The notes below the pieces were generated by a model that saw only the letters and a program-made list of their open reading frames with translations, was not told the origin of the DNA and ran no database searches. Shown here piece after piece: positions 15,535-25,020 of a DNA stretch of 64,000 nt (position 1 is the first letter of the stretch; each line of letters begins with the position of its first letter). This DNA comes from an uncultured Bacteroidia bacterium. Lineage in GTDB: Bacteria > Bacteroidota > Bacteroidia > Bacteroidales > UBA932. The stretch is from positions 1-64,000 of the forward strand of contig CADBFO010000006.1 in NCBI GenBank assembly GCA_902794005.1. The letters are read 5' to 3'. The position numbers and the translations under genes are program-made.

Positions 15535-16764
15535 TCAGGAAAGGAATTTTCCATGACAACGACAGTAGCGAAGCCCGCTTCCACAGGGACAGGGATCATT
15601 CGGAGCCACATGCGGAATGGCAAATCCGATCGGGTATTCCTTCGAAGCCATTTCTGCGGCAAATCCATCGGAAATCGTAGGCTCGGGCATCGTCCATCTG
15701 GGGTAATCCCCTTCCCCTGCCTTTGACTCCGATTGTGGAAGTTGAGACCAGGCCTCCCAGTCTGCCTTGCACAGATTCGTCTCATCGGCACTGAACCCCT
15801 TCAGGAACCACTTGGGAACGCTATCGGCATACTCGCGAACCATCCGGCAACATTCAAGCCAGCTTTCGTCGTCGAGTTCGGGATAGAGAGGACTGTCAGC
15901 AAGAGGCTGGAAAAGAGCGTCGTTCTGCGCCGCCGTGTACTGGGCCTCCATCCAGGTATCGTGCTCGGCCTTTACAAGGTCGAAACCTTCGTAGCCCAAG
16001 CGACGGTACAATTGCTCCAGACGCATCCCCTCCGGCGTTTTCATGCCCACCGTGAAATAGGGGGCGCCGGCACCGGCTTCACGGGCCTCGGCCAGCGTGA
16101 AAGCCTTGAATTCCCGTCGGCGCAACTGTTCCCGAAGTGAAAAGACTTCGTCCACATTGTCCACACAGGGAGAGCACAGATAGTCGCCCCAGCCGTCCTG
16201 GTAGCGGTACATCTTTACCAGCGGACTCATGTGCAGCATATGCGTCAGCTGCCCATAATCCGGACCATATACTTCCTTGTACCAGTCTATCAGCAAATCC
16301 ACGAACTTGTCCGTCGGCAGGATGCCGTACAGATTGAGATAGCCCAGCCCGATGCGTTCCAGCTCGTACTGGCCGCTTTTCTCACCGGAGCGGATGACTT
16401 TTTCCACTTCGGGAGCGACAATCTCGTACAATTCCCGGCCGATCCATACTTTGTGGAAATTCTCATCGGAGTCGTCATACTCCACGAGACCGGTTACCTC
16501 CAACAAAGATGGGTAATCCGCAAAATCCTGATACTGAATTTTTCCGGGACCGGCGTGGACCAGGTCGCGAAGAAGACGGACATCCCTTTCCATCAGATGC
16601 GACATCCACCTGCGCGGTTCTCCGCGCAGGTAGGTGTGCAACTGATCCACCAGCTGGGACTTCCGCATCTTGGGGCTCAAGTCGTTCCCCAGGATGTTCC
16701 CGAGGTCTTGAAGCTCCATCTTCTGGAAGCCGTCCAGAATGGTATGAAGGGTCCGTTCTTTCAT
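15535..16764 (-). CDS. SEC-C motif protein of unknown function
   Basis: 409 residues, mostly helical and acidic with no catalytic motif I recognise. The C-terminus is a SEC-C zinc-binding motif, DPCPCGSGLRYCRCHG, like that of SecA and YecA-type proteins, where it binds zinc and often ribosomes or SecB. It is co-oriented with trmO and probably co-transcribed. The start at 16764 was chosen over a TTG at 16776 because the latter falls inside the promoter -7 box. Confidence 0.7.
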   Translation of the reverse strand: MKERTLHTILDGFQKMELQDLGNILGNDLSPKMRKSQLVDQLHTYLRGEPRRWMSHLMERDVRLLRDLVHAGPGKIQYQDFADYPSLLEVTGLVEYDDSDENFHKVWIGRELYEIVAPEVEKVIRSGEKSGQYELERIGLGYLNLYGILPTDKFVDLLIDWYKEVYGPDYGQLTHMLHMSPLVKMYRYQDGWGDYLCSPCVDNVDEVFSLREQLRRREFKAFTLAEAREAGAGAPYFTVGMKTPEGMRLEQLYRRLGYEGFDLVKAEHDTWMEAQYTAAQNDALFQPLADSPLYPELDDESWLECCRMVREYADSVPKWFLKGFSADETNLCKADWEAWSQLPQSESKAGEGDYPRWTMPEPTISDGFAAEMASKEYPIGFAIPHVAPNDPCPCGSGLRYCRCHGKFLS

Positions 16765-16773
16765 GAGAGGGCG

Positions 16774-16781
16774 CAAAGATA
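16774..16781 (-). promoter_or_regulatory. Promoter -7 box of the SEC-C gene
   Basis: Minus strand TATCTTTG, nine bases from the ATG at 16764, so the leader would be only a few bases long. Confidence 0.5.
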
Positions 16782-16782
16782 C

Positions 16783-18186
16783 CTAATTTTCCTGATATTT
16801 CAGAATCGGGTTTCTGGCAGCCGCAGTCTCATCGGGACGGGTGATGGGGGCGTTGTGCGGAGCAGCGTGGAGAATCTCGGGATCCTGAGCCGCTTCTCCG
16901 GCAATCTTGCGCATCGCATCGATAAAAGCATCGATGGTTTCCTTGGACTCGGTTTCAGTAGGTTCTATCATCAGCGCCTGATGGAACAGGAGCGGGAAAT
17001 AGATGGTAGGCGCATGGAAACCATAGTCCAGCAGCCGCTTGGCGACATCCAGGGTGGTGGCACCGGGCACGTCGTCATGGGCACCGTCGTTGATGAGCCC
17101 GTCAAAGACGAATTCATGCTTGCAGACACCATCGATGGGAAGTTTGTACAGGTCCTTGAGGCATTCCTTGATATAGTTGGCGCTGAGAACCGAATACTGT
17201 CCCACCTTGCGGAGGTGCTGCTTGCCCAACGAGAGAATATAAGCATAGGCCCGGAGGATGACGCCGAAATTGCCGTGGAAACCGGATACCTTCAGGTCCG
17301 GGATGCAGTCTTCCAGGCGCTGGCAAACCCCCACGGGGCCCGAGCCGGGACCGCCGCCGCCGTGCGGCGTGGAGAAAGTCTTGTGCAGGTTCAGATGCAT
17401 GATATCGAAACCCATGTCTCCGGGACGGACCACACCCATAAGCGGATTCATGTTGGCACCGTCATAATAGAGCAGACCGCCGATTCCATGAACCAGTTCC
17501 GCAATGGTTTTGATTTCCGTTTCGAACAGACCCAGCGTATTGGGATTGGTCATCATGATGCCGGCCACCTCTTCCGTCAGCAGCGGTTTGAGGGCCTCGA
17601 CATCAATGCGGCCGTTCTCCAGGGACTTCACTTCCACAACTTCCAGTCCGCAGACGGCGGCCGATGCAGGATTGGTGCCGTGGGCGCTGTCGGGAACGAT
17701 GACCTTGGTGCGCCTGAGGTCTCCCCTCTTCATGTGGTACTGGCGCATGATCATGAGGCCGGTCAGTTCGCCGTGGGCGCCTGCGCAGGGATCGAAAGTG
17801 AAGCAGTACATGCCGGTAATGGAGGCAAGGGCCTTGTTCATTTCCTGATACACCTTGAGGGCGCCTTTGGTGAGGCCGGCGTGCATGAGCGGATGCAAGC
17901 CGGCAAAACCGGCAAGGCCCGCCATCTCCTCGTTGATTTTGGGGTTGTACTTCATGGTACAGGAGCCCAGCGGATAAAAGCCGGTATCCACACCAAAGTT
18001 CATCTGGGAAAGGTTGGTGTAATGACGCACCACATCCGGTTCGCTCACCTCGGGAAGACGGAGCGGAACCTCCCTGCGGAGGGCCGACGGCACCTCGGGG
18101 CCTGCCGGATACGGATTCGAAGGCAAGGAATAGCCGGTACGGCCTTCCTTGGAAAGTTCAAAAACGAGTTTGTCGTAGTATTTCAT
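16783..18186 (-). CDS. gcvPB: Glycine dehydrogenase (decarboxylating) subunit 2
   Basis: 467 residues, the PLP-carrying half of the split P-protein of the glycine cleavage system, which decarboxylates glycine onto the lipoyl arm of GcvH. The PLP lysine is in LNLHKTFSTPHGGGGPG near residue 265, and SAHGTNPASAAV near 172 is conserved. Last gene of the operon; its start is three bases from the gcvPA stop. P-protein is often one chain of about 950 residues, so the split form is notable in this phylum. Confidence 0.95.
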   Translation of the reverse strand: MKYYDKLVFELSKEGRTGYSLPSNPYPAGPEVPSALRREVPLRLPEVSEPDVVRHYTNLSQMNFGVDTGFYPLGSCTMKYNPKINEEMAGLAGFAGLHPLMHAGLTKGALKVYQEMNKALASITGMYCFTFDPCAGAHGELTGLMIMRQYHMKRGDLRRTKVIVPDSAHGTNPASAAVCGLEVVEVKSLENGRIDVEALKPLLTEEVAGIMMTNPNTLGLFETEIKTIAELVHGIGGLLYYDGANMNPLMGVVRPGDMGFDIMHLNLHKTFSTPHGGGGPGSGPVGVCQRLEDCIPDLKVSGFHGNFGVILRAYAYILSLGKQHLRKVGQYSVLSANYIKECLKDLYKLPIDGVCKHEFVFDGLINDGAHDDVPGATTLDVAKRLLDYGFHAPTIYFPLLFHQALMIEPTETESKETIDAFIDAMRKIAGEAAQDPEILHAAPHNAPITRPDETAAARNPILKYQEN

Positions 18187-18189
18187 GGC

Positions 18190-19518
18190 CTATCCCTCCT
18201 TGATTACTTGCACCAGGCGGTCGATTTCGGCCTTGGTACGTTTTTCAGTAACGCAGAAACTCACGTAGCCCTCTTCGGTATCCAGGGCAGCGAAGAAGCC
18301 GGCTTCTTCCAAGCGCTTCTGCATCTGACCCGGGAAATGTTTGGGTTTGAGGACGAATTCCTTCAGGAACGGCTTTCCGGGGAACACCTCTTCGAACTGC
18401 CCGGTCTTGAGAAGTTCTCCGTACAGGTAATGGGCCCCGTCGCTGCTGAGCCGATTCACCTCGCGGAGGCCTTCCGGCCCCATCAGGGAGAGGTAAATCG
18501 TAACCCAAAGTGCCATCAGGCTCTCGTTGGAACAGATGTTGGAAGTGGCTTTCTCCCGCTTGATGTGCTGTTCACGAGCCTGCAGGGTAAGGACAAAGGC
18601 ACGGCGGCCTTCCTTGTCCACGGTCTGGCCGACGATTCGGCCCGGCATCTTGCGCATGTGTTCCTTCTTTACGGCCATGAAACCCACGTAAGGGCCTCCG
18701 TAGCAGAGCGGAAGCCCCAGGGACTGACCGTCGCCCACGGCAATATCGGCATCCCACTCTCCGGGAGTCTTCACAACGGCCAGGGCCGAAGGGTCGCAGT
18801 ACTCGATGAGAATGCCCTTCCGGTCATGGACGGCCTCGGCGAAACCGCTGTGGTCCTCGATAATGCCATAACGGTTGACGGAAGGAACGATGACACCGGC
18901 GACATCGTCCTTGTCCAGTTCGGCCTTGAGACAGTTGATACACGTCTGGCCGTCCGTGACAGGAACGTAAGCGATTTCCACGCCATTGAACCTGGCATAG
19001 GTCTCCACCACCTGAATCACATGAGGAAGAAGACCTTTCGAGAGCAATACCCGGTTCTTTTTGCGGGTACAGGCAACGGCCATTTTCATGGCTTCGGCCG
19101 CCGCGGTAGGCCCGTCGTACATGGACGCATTGGAGACATCCATGCCCGTGAGTTCACAGATCATGCTCTGGTATTCGAAAATATAGCGCAGCGTACCCTG
19201 CGAAATCTCACACTGGTACGGAGTATATGCCGTAAGGAATTCCGAACGGGAACACAGATAAGGAATCACCGCTGGGGTATAATGGTCGTAGGCACCGGCC
19301 CCGACGAACACCTTCAGTCGTGCATTCATCGCCTCCAGAGAGGCGAAATAGTCTCGGATTTCCTGCTCCGACAGGGCATCCGGCAGGGCGTAGGCCCCCT
19401 TTTTCAGGAACTCGGAAGGAACATCGCTGTAGAGGTCTTCCAGTTTCTGAACACCGATACGGTCCAGCATCGCGCGGATATCCGAATCGGTATGAGGAAG
19501 ATAAGGTAGCCGGGCCAT
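18190..19518 (-). CDS. gcvPA: Glycine dehydrogenase (decarboxylating) subunit 1
   Basis: 442 residues, the N-terminal half-equivalent of P-protein. It starts with the conserved YLPHTDSDIRAML and has YTPYQCEISQGTLRYIFEYQ near 95 and NASMYDGPTAAAEA near 130. It lacks the PLP lysine, as expected, and forms the active P-protein with gcvPB, which follows it in the operon. Three bases separate it from gcvH upstream. Confidence 0.95.
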   Translation of the reverse strand: MARLPYLPHTDSDIRAMLDRIGVQKLEDLYSDVPSEFLKKGAYALPDALSEQEIRDYFASLEAMNARLKVFVGAGAYDHYTPAVIPYLCSRSEFLTAYTPYQCEISQGTLRYIFEYQSMICELTGMDVSNASMYDGPTAAAEAMKMAVACTRKKNRVLLSKGLLPHVIQVVETYARFNGVEIAYVPVTDGQTCINCLKAELDKDDVAGVIVPSVNRYGIIEDHSGFAEAVHDRKGILIEYCDPSALAVVKTPGEWDADIAVGDGQSLGLPLCYGGPYVGFMAVKKEHMRKMPGRIVGQTVDKEGRRAFVLTLQAREQHIKREKATSNICSNESLMALWVTIYLSLMGPEGLREVNRLSSDGAHYLYGELLKTGQFEEVFPGKPFLKEFVLKPKHFPGQMQKRLEEAGFFAALDTEEGYVSFCVTEKRTKAEIDRLVQVIKEG

Positions 19519-19521
19519 CGC

Positions 19522-19902
19522 TTACTCGCCGATTTGAGCCTTGTAAGCGGCGGCGTCCATCAGGGCGTCCAGCTGTGCGGGATCCGACATCTCCACCTTG
19601 ATGATCCAGGCGGCGTAGGCATCCTCGTTCACTTTTTCGGGAGCATCTTCCAACAGGGCATTCACTTCCACGACAGTACCCGAAACAGGGCAGATGAGCT
19701 CGGAGGAGGCTTTCACGCTCTCCAGGGCACCGAATTCTTCGCCGGCTTCGACGGTATCATCGGCTTCGGGCATATCCACATAAGTGATGTCACCCATTTC
19801 TGCCTGGGCAAAATCGGAAACGCCGATGATGGCGATGTTGCCCTCTACTTTCACCCATTCGTGCGACTCGGAATACTTGAGTCCTTCAATAATCTTAGAC
19901 AT
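19522..19902 (-). CDS. gcvH: Glycine cleavage system H protein
   Basis: 126 residues, full length. The lipoylated lysine lies in GALESVKASSELICPVSG near residue 63, and the flanking SHEWVKVEGN and SDFAQAEMGDITYVDMPE blocks are typical. It shuttles the aminomethyl group between P-, T- and L-proteins. A dihydrolipoyl dehydrogenase for the cycle is not in this operon; the Lpd gene at 59904 belongs to another complex but might be shared. Confidence 0.96.
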   Translation of the reverse strand: MSKIIEGLKYSESHEWVKVEGNIAIIGVSDFAQAEMGDITYVDMPEADDTVEAGEEFGALESVKASSELICPVSGTVVEVNALLEDAPEKVNEDAYAAWIIKVEMSDPAQLDALMDAAAYKAQIGE

Positions 19903-19910
19903 AGTTGCGT

Positions 19911-21029
19911 TTATTTTTTGTAGTTAGTTTGATAAAATCTCTTTTTGACGACCTTGCCGGGGAATACTTTCTTGCGGATACGGATGCAGAGCGGGGTATC
20001 CAATGCACTGCACGCCTTGTCCACCAGGGCAAAGCAAATGCTCTTGTCGAGGGAAATGGAATGGTAACCGGTGGTAACCACGCCCACTTCCTGTCCTTCC
20101 GGGGTTTCCACAGGATAACCGGCACGCGGGATGGCCTTGTCCTCAATTTCGATGCCGACGATTTTGCGGCTGAGATTGCCGGCCTTCTGATCCAGAAGAG
20201 CCTCCTTGCCGACAAAATCCTTCTCGTATTTGCAGAACATGCCAAGACCCGCCATCACGGGGCTGATTTCCGGGCTGAGTTCATCTCCATACAGCGGGAG
20301 GCCTGCTTCGAAACGGAGGGTATCGCGGCAGCCAAGACCGCAGGGCTGGACGCCGGCCGCAATGAAACGGTCCCAGATTTCCACGATATTGGCGTTCGAA
20401 GTATAGATTTCAAAACCGTCCTCTCCCGTGTAACCGGTGCGGCTGAGGATAAGTCTCTCTCCGTTATAGAGCTCATCGCGGAACTCGTAAAAACCAAGCG
20501 AAGAGGCATCTCCATAACCGAGGACCTTGATAAGGGTCTCTTCGGCCTTGGGACCCTGCAGGGCAATCTGTCCCCAGGAAGGGGATGCGTTGGTGACCTT
20601 GCAGTCGAAGCCTTTGGCATGTTCCTCTATCCAGGCAAAATCCTTGTCGATGTTGGCGGCATTGACCACCAGGAGGAAATGCTCCGGCTGGAACTCGCGA
20701 TAGACCAGAAGGTCGTCCACAGTGCCTCCGTCGGGATAGCACATCATTCCATAAAGGACCTTTCCGGGCTGGAAGCCGCGGATTTCGTTGGTGAAGATAT
20801 AGTTCACAAAATCTTCTGCCTGAGGGCCTTCCACGAAGATTTCTCCCATGTGGGAAACATCGAACATCCCCACATTCTCACGGACGGCGAGATGTTCCAC
20901 GGTGATGTTGTTGTACTGAATGGGCATCATGAAGCCCGCAAAGGGGCTCATTTTGGCCTGGAGGGCCACATGAGCCGGGTAAAGGCAGGTTTTCTGAAGC
21001 TGCTCCAGCGGAATTTGAACTTCTGACAT
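19911..21029 (-). CDS. gcvT: Aminomethyltransferase (glycine cleavage T protein)
   Basis: 372 residues. It transfers the methylene group from aminomethyl-lipoyl-GcvH to tetrahydrofolate and releases ammonia. Family blocks include GFMMPIQYNNITVEHLAVRE, MFDVSHMGEI with the catalytic Asp-containing segment near residue 98, SRTGYTGEDGFEIY near 195 and CRDTLRFEAGLPLYG near 232. It lies eight bases upstream of gcvH and is preceded by the arginase-like gene with a two-base gap. I saw no glycine riboswitch ahead of it. Confidence 0.95.
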   Translation of the reverse strand: MSEVQIPLEQLQKTCLYPAHVALQAKMSPFAGFMMPIQYNNITVEHLAVRENVGMFDVSHMGEIFVEGPQAEDFVNYIFTNEIRGFQPGKVLYGMMCYPDGGTVDDLLVYREFQPEHFLLVVNAANIDKDFAWIEEHAKGFDCKVTNASPSWGQIALQGPKAEETLIKVLGYGDASSLGFYEFRDELYNGERLILSRTGYTGEDGFEIYTSNANIVEIWDRFIAAGVQPCGLGCRDTLRFEAGLPLYGDELSPEISPVMAGLGMFCKYEKDFVGKEALLDQKAGNLSRKIVGIEIEDKAIPRAGYPVETPEGQEVGVVTTGYHSISLDKSICFALVDKACSALDTPLCIRIRKKVFPGKVVKKRFYQTNYKK

Positions 21030-21031
21030 AG

Positions 21032-21727
21032 TTATTGGTTTAAATGTTTGTTTATGTGATTATATAAATCGTCGTTCGTATTCAGGTTAATCCTCAAATC
21101 TTCCTCCCTAGCTCCTTTTGAAACCGGGAGTTCGCCGCAGACATCCACGGCAGCCACTTCCATTCCTCCCTCCAACAGGCGCCGGAGCGTTTCTTTCACC
21201 TGCCCGAGCGTATGCTCTCCCTGCGTCCAGTCTGTCCGGGCCCAGCTGCGGCCCATGATGTCCTTGTCCAGCGAGACATACAGGCGCTCTCCCCTCCTTT
21301 CGTCCATCCATCCTTCCGGAATGTCCTGCGGACAACCTTCCGGCCCCAGCATGAGGACACTCCTCAATAAGGGGTTCCCGTCCTGCATGGCTTTTACCCA
21401 GCTTCCGCAACTGAGGACACCGCCGAAGGCCGGTTCCTGGTTGTCGGGATGGTGGTCCATGAGAACCAGATGGAAGGGCTCCGTTTCCCGCAGGGCCAGA
21501 AGATGGCTCATGTAATGATAGTCCCCGCTGTCCAGGAAACGAAGCCGCGGCAAGGTTTCCGGAAGGGCAGCCGTGATAAAGGCCGAAGCCGGCTCGTCAC
21601 AATAGCAGCAGCACCCTTCCAAGCGAGTGAAATCCAACACCGTGGCGCTCCCTTCCTGCAAAACCGGCAGGAAGCCCTCCGCTTCATACACTCCGGAGAA
21701 ATCACACACAAGGATACTTCCGTTCAT
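21032..21727 (-). CDS. Arginase/ureohydrolase-fold protein leading the gcv operon
   Basis: 231 residues, shorter than true arginases (about 300). It keeps the manganese-site style motifs FLDSGDYHYMSHLL, VLMDHHPDNQ (D-x-H-x-D) and YVSLDKDIMG (S-x-D-x-D). It is joined to gcvT by a two-base gap, so it is probably co-transcribed with the glycine cleavage genes. Whether it hydrolyses a guanidino compound is unknown; several usual substrate residues cannot be matched by eye. A distinct metal-dependent hydrolase serving one-carbon or nitrogen metabolism is another reading. Confidence 0.65.
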   Translation of the reverse strand: MNGSILVCDFSGVYEAEGFLPVLQEGSATVLDFTRLEGCCCYCDEPASAFITAALPETLPRLRFLDSGDYHYMSHLLALRETEPFHLVLMDHHPDNQEPAFGGVLSCGSWVKAMQDGNPLLRSVLMLGPEGCPQDIPEGWMDERRGERLYVSLDKDIMGRSWARTDWTQGEHTLGQVKETLRRLLEGGMEVAAVDVCGELPVSKGAREEDLRINLNTNDDLYNHINKHLNQ

Positions 21728-21731
21728 TTTT

Positions 21732-21739
21732 CAAAGATA
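21732..21739 (-). promoter_or_regulatory. Promoter -7 box of the glycine cleavage operon
   Basis: Minus strand TATCTTTG, only four bases from the ATG at 21727, predicting a leaderless operon transcript. Confidence 0.55.
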
Positions 21740-21890
21740 GCGCTTTTTGCTGAATTGGGCAAGAGAAAAGCAACGCGAATCCGAAAAGAAAATAATTTTC
21801 TGATAATCAACTGTAGTAACAATATTGTTCTGTATAATAACAAAAAAGTTAATACCGTAATTCGATAAATTTAATATTCAAAAAAAGTAT

Positions 21891-21898
21891 TAACTTTG
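21891..21898 (+). promoter_or_regulatory. Promoter -7 box of the channel-like gene
   Basis: TAACTTTG matches TAnnTTTG. It overlaps an in-frame TTG at 21896, which is therefore not the start; ATG codons follow at 21917 and 21920. Confidence 0.55.
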
Positions 21899-21916
21899 CA
21901 TAGTAAAGATTCCGTT

Positions 21917-24016
21917 ATGATGCATACAGCCATTCCTGACTTTCCGGTTTCCGTTCCCGTCATGATTGCCTGGGCAGTCGTCCTGCTCATTGCGGTGAGC
22001 GTTTTTGTACAGATGCTTCTTCATCTGAACCGTCGCGGACACCGCCGAATCATCGGCCTTATTTTCATGGTCCTGCTGATGGCGGGAACGGCTGTCCATG
22101 TGGTCCTTCTCGCCCGCTCGTCACACACGGTAACGGACGGTAACTGGATCCAACTGGTTCTGGTGTCTTTGATAGCCGGCCTGGAAATGTTCATCGGCCA
22201 CACGGTCGTATTTGATGATATCATTGCTGCGGTCATTTTCCGCGAGCCCGCACTGATGATTGCCTATATCACCGTTTTCCTCTTCATCATCGTCTATACG
22301 CTGTCGATGGTCATCCTCATCATGCCCAGGACGCTGAGGGACAAGACGTGGATGTTGATGAACGAGAGAAAAAGCAGGAGAAAAGACCGCAAAAACCATA
22401 TTTTCCTGGGTGTGACCCCCCATACCAAGAGACTTATCCAGAGCATTCTTGCCCAGAGAAAAGAAGAGGGTACCCAAAGCGGCGAAATTATCCTGGTAGA
22501 GTTTCCCGACAAGGAAAGCCATCACACCGAAATCTCCATCGGAGAGCTTTTCTCCAACATTTTCGGCCGGGAAAAAGAGCGTACGCTGGAAGATGAACTG
22601 GGCTGCCATGATTTTGTCCTCCTCAAAGGAAAACGCCCCCATTTTGAAAACGGCTTCACGCTGGGCCATGCCATCGGCCTGGACAGGCTGCAGCCATGGC
22701 TCATGAATCCCCGCAGCAGCCTGTACATGCTCACCGAAGAGGAAGATCAGAGTTTCCAATTGCTCCAGCTCCTTTCCGAGGACAGCAGCATCAAGGCCAA
22801 GACCATCTGTTACACGCCCCGTGCAAACAGCTATAACTCTCTGTTCGCCACGCAGTTGGACCGCGTGCATCTCCTGAATCCGGAAGAACTGTCCTTCATG
22901 GAACTGAAACAGCAGAAACCCCAGTTGCATCCCATCCATTTCGTGGACATCGCCCGCGACGAGGACGGCCATTCCCTGGGCTATGTGAATTCGGGCATAT
23001 CGGCCCTGTTGCTGGGCTTCCGGGATGCCGGACAGGAGGCGCTGCGCTTCCTGTACGAGTTCGGTTCCTTTGCCGGGAAAGACCTGGAACCGGTTTCCAA
23101 CACCTTCAACGTATATGACACGCAGATTGAATCGCTGAAGGGAGACTTCCTCAACCGCACGCCAGCCTTTCGCTACGACGCGTCCATCAACTGGTCGGAC
23201 GTCGGTGTCGGCTCGTCCCGCTTCTGGCTGGAGTTCGCCATGATGCTTCCCAGCCTCAATTATGTGGTCATCACGGAGGACAAAGGGCATCGCAACGTAG
23301 AAATCGCCGTCCGACTGCTGCAGGAAGCCGCCCGCTACGGAAAAGATCTCTCAAAGTTCTGCATTCTCGTAAACGCCTGGGAGGCAGATCCTCACATGCT
23401 CGAGCTCATTGAATTCTACAACCGGAGCTACTGTCCGGAAGGAATCTCGGTCATTCATCCTTTCGGCCTGCCCCGGAATATCTGGAACCTGGATGTGGTC
23501 ACCGGAAAGAAGCTCAAGCAGCAATCCGAGGAATATGCCGAAATCCTCTGTGCGCAGGGTGGCGGCATCGGGGAAACCTGGTCCGAGAGAAGCGCGCGCC
23601 TGAAGGAAGAAGGACGACAGCCCGGCAATTTCCTCAGGAAACACAAGGAACTGATGCGGAAACAGGCCGGCGACATCAGCCGGAGCCTGTTCGCCCACAC
23701 GCTTATGCAACTGGCCGGCGAAACTTTGCCAGAGGTGGCAGACAGGATTCCGGTGGAACTGGACGCGGAGCATCCGGACCACTACCCCGTCCGCGACAAA
23801 AACTACGAACTTCTGGAGCATCTGGCAGCGGGAGAGCATCTGCATTGGATGACCTCCTTCATGGCCGCGGGGTATATCGACGGCAACGGCACGCAGGACG
23901 AGCTCAACATGAAAATCAAGAACCTCGTGTCCTACAAGCTGTTACCGGATGAAAAGGCCCGCCACATCTCCTGGGTGGCCACAAAGGCGGTCCTGCTGTG
24001 GTCCCGCAAACCTTAA
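21917..24016 (+). CDS. Membrane protein with RCK-like cytosolic region and RyR-like C-terminus
   Basis: 699 residues. Four hydrophobic segments (about 10-35, 45-65, 75-97, 105-135) precede a basic linker and a large cytosolic part. [19 protein letters not shown] near residue 163 looks like the first strand and turn of a TrkA-N/RCK nucleotide-binding fold, as does [25 protein letters not shown] further on. The last 70 residues ([42 protein letters not shown]) resemble the ryanodine-receptor (RyR) repeat domain known from some bacterial proteins. A ligand-gated ion channel or transporter is possible. No selectivity filter was found, so the function is unassigned. Two start codons (21917, 21920) are possible. 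Confidence 0.6.
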   Translation: MMHTAIPDFPVSVPVMIAWAVVLLIAVSVFVQMLLHLNRRGHRRIIGLIFMVLLMAGTAVHVVLLARSSHTVTDGNWIQLVLVSLIAGLEMFIGHTVVFDDIIAAVIFREPALMIAYITVFLFIIVYTLSMVILIMPRTLRDKTWMLMNERKSRRKDRKNHIFLGVTPHTKRLIQSILAQRKEEGTQSGEIILVEFPDKESHHTEISIGELFSNIFGREKERTLEDELGCHDFVLLKGKRPHFENGFTLGHAIGLDRLQPWLMNPRSSLYMLTEEEDQSFQLLQLLSEDSSIKAKTICYTPRANSYNSLFATQLDRVHLLNPEELSFMELKQQKPQLHPIHFVDIARDEDGHSLGYVNSGISALLLGFRDAGQEALRFLYEFGSFAGKDLEPVSNTFNVYDTQIESLKGDFLNRTPAFRYDASINWSDVGVGSSRFWLEFAMMLPSLNYVVITEDKGHRNVEIAVRLLQEAARYGKDLSKFCILVNAWEADPHMLELIEFYNRSYCPEGISVIHPFGLPRNIWNLDVVTGKKLKQQSEEYAEILCAQGGGIGETWSERSARLKEEGRQPGNFLRKHKELMRKQAGDISRSLFAHTLMQLAGETLPEVADRIPVELDAEHPDHYPVRDKNYELLEHLAAGEHLHWMTSFMAAGYIDGNGTQDELNMKIKNLVSYKLLPDEKARHISWVATKAVLLWSRKP

Positions 24017-24027
24017 ACATCAGAATC

Positions 24028-25020
24028 ATGGCTGAAAGCAATTTCATAGACTACGTACGCATCTTCTGCGCCAGCGGGCACGGAGGAGCAGGAAGCGCCC
24101 ACCTGCACAGGGCAAAATATGTCCCCAAGGGCGGTCCCGACGGCGGTGACGGCGGGCGCGGCGGACACATCATCCTTCGGGTGAACCCTCAGCTTTGGAC
24201 GCTCATTCATCTGCGCTACCGTAAAGTGGTGCGTGCCGAGAACGGAGGGAACGGCGCCGAAGCCCTCAAAAGGGGCAAAAACGGGACCGACATCATCCTG
24301 GAAGTGCCCCAGGGCGTCGTTGTGAAAGATGCCGAAACCGAAGAAGTCATCACCGAACTGGTCGAAAAAGACCAGGAATTCATCCTTTGCCGCGGCGGCA
24401 AGGGCGGCTGGGGAAACGACCATTTCAAGAGTGCCACCAACCAGACGCCCCGCTACGCCCAACCCGGCGAGGACGGAGAAGAAGGCTGGTTCATCCTGGA
24501 ACTGAAAGTGCTGGCCGACGTCGGCCTCGTGGGCTTCCCCAACGCTGGCAAATCCACGCTGCTGGCCGCCATCACATCGGCCAAACCCAAAATCGCGAAT
24601 TACGCGTTTACCACGCTGGAACCCAACTTGGGCATCGTCCGCTATTATGACGACCGTTCCTTCGTGATGGCCGACATCCCCGGCATCATCGAAGGCGCCC
24701 ATGAAGGAAAAGGCATCGGCATGCGCTTCCTCAGGCATATCGAACGCAACTCCGTCCTCCTGTTCATGGTGGCCGCCGATGAAGCGGACGTCACAAAAGC
24801 TTACAAGGTGCTCCTGAGCGAACTGGAGGAATACAATCCCGAACTGCTGGTGAAAGACCGTGTGCTGGCCGTCACCAAAACGGACCTCATCGACGAAAAA
24901 AAGCGGGCAAAGATTGAAAAGAAACTTCCGGCCGATATTCCGCACGTCTTTATCTCTTCGGTGGCCCAGACAGGCCTGAATGAACTGAAGGAAGAACTCT
25001 GGAAAGCCCTTACCCGATGA
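24028..25020 (+). CDS. obg: GTPase Obg
   Basis: 330 residues. The glycine-rich Obg domain (about 1-155: [40 protein letters not shown]) precedes a GTPase domain with GFPNAGKST (G1), FTTLEPNLG (G2), DIPGIIEGA (G3) and TKTDL (G4). It acts in large-subunit ribosome assembly and growth control. The ATG at 24028 gives the standard MAESNFIDY start. The next gene overlaps it by four bases (ATGA). Confidence 0.96.
   Translation: MAESNFIDYVRIFCASGHGGAGSAHLHRAKYVPKGGPDGGDGGRGGHIILRVNPQLWTLIHLRYRKVVRAENGGNGAEALKRGKNGTDIILEVPQGVVVKDAETEEVITELVEKDQEFILCRGGKGGWGNDHFKSATNQTPRYAQPGEDGEEGWFILELKVLADVGLVGFPNAGKSTLLAAITSAKPKIANYAFTTLEPNLGIVRYYDDRSFVMADIPGIIEGAHEGKGIGMRFLRHIERNSVLLFMVAADEADVTKAYKVLLSELEEYNPELLVKDRVLAVTKTDLIDEKKRAKIEKKLPADIPHVFISSVAQTGLNELKEELWKALTR

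Noticed and set aside
16231-19509. A 1092-codon open frame on the plus strand
   Set aside because: It lies opposite gcvPA, gcvPB and the SEC-C gene, all with conserved motifs. It is an antisense frame kept open by GC-rich codons and shows no protein-like pattern.
21028-21060. Glycine riboswitch ahead of gcvT
   Set aside because: Only two bases separate gcvT from the upstream arginase-like gene, and the operon promoter box is four bases from its first codon, leaving no room for an aptamer.
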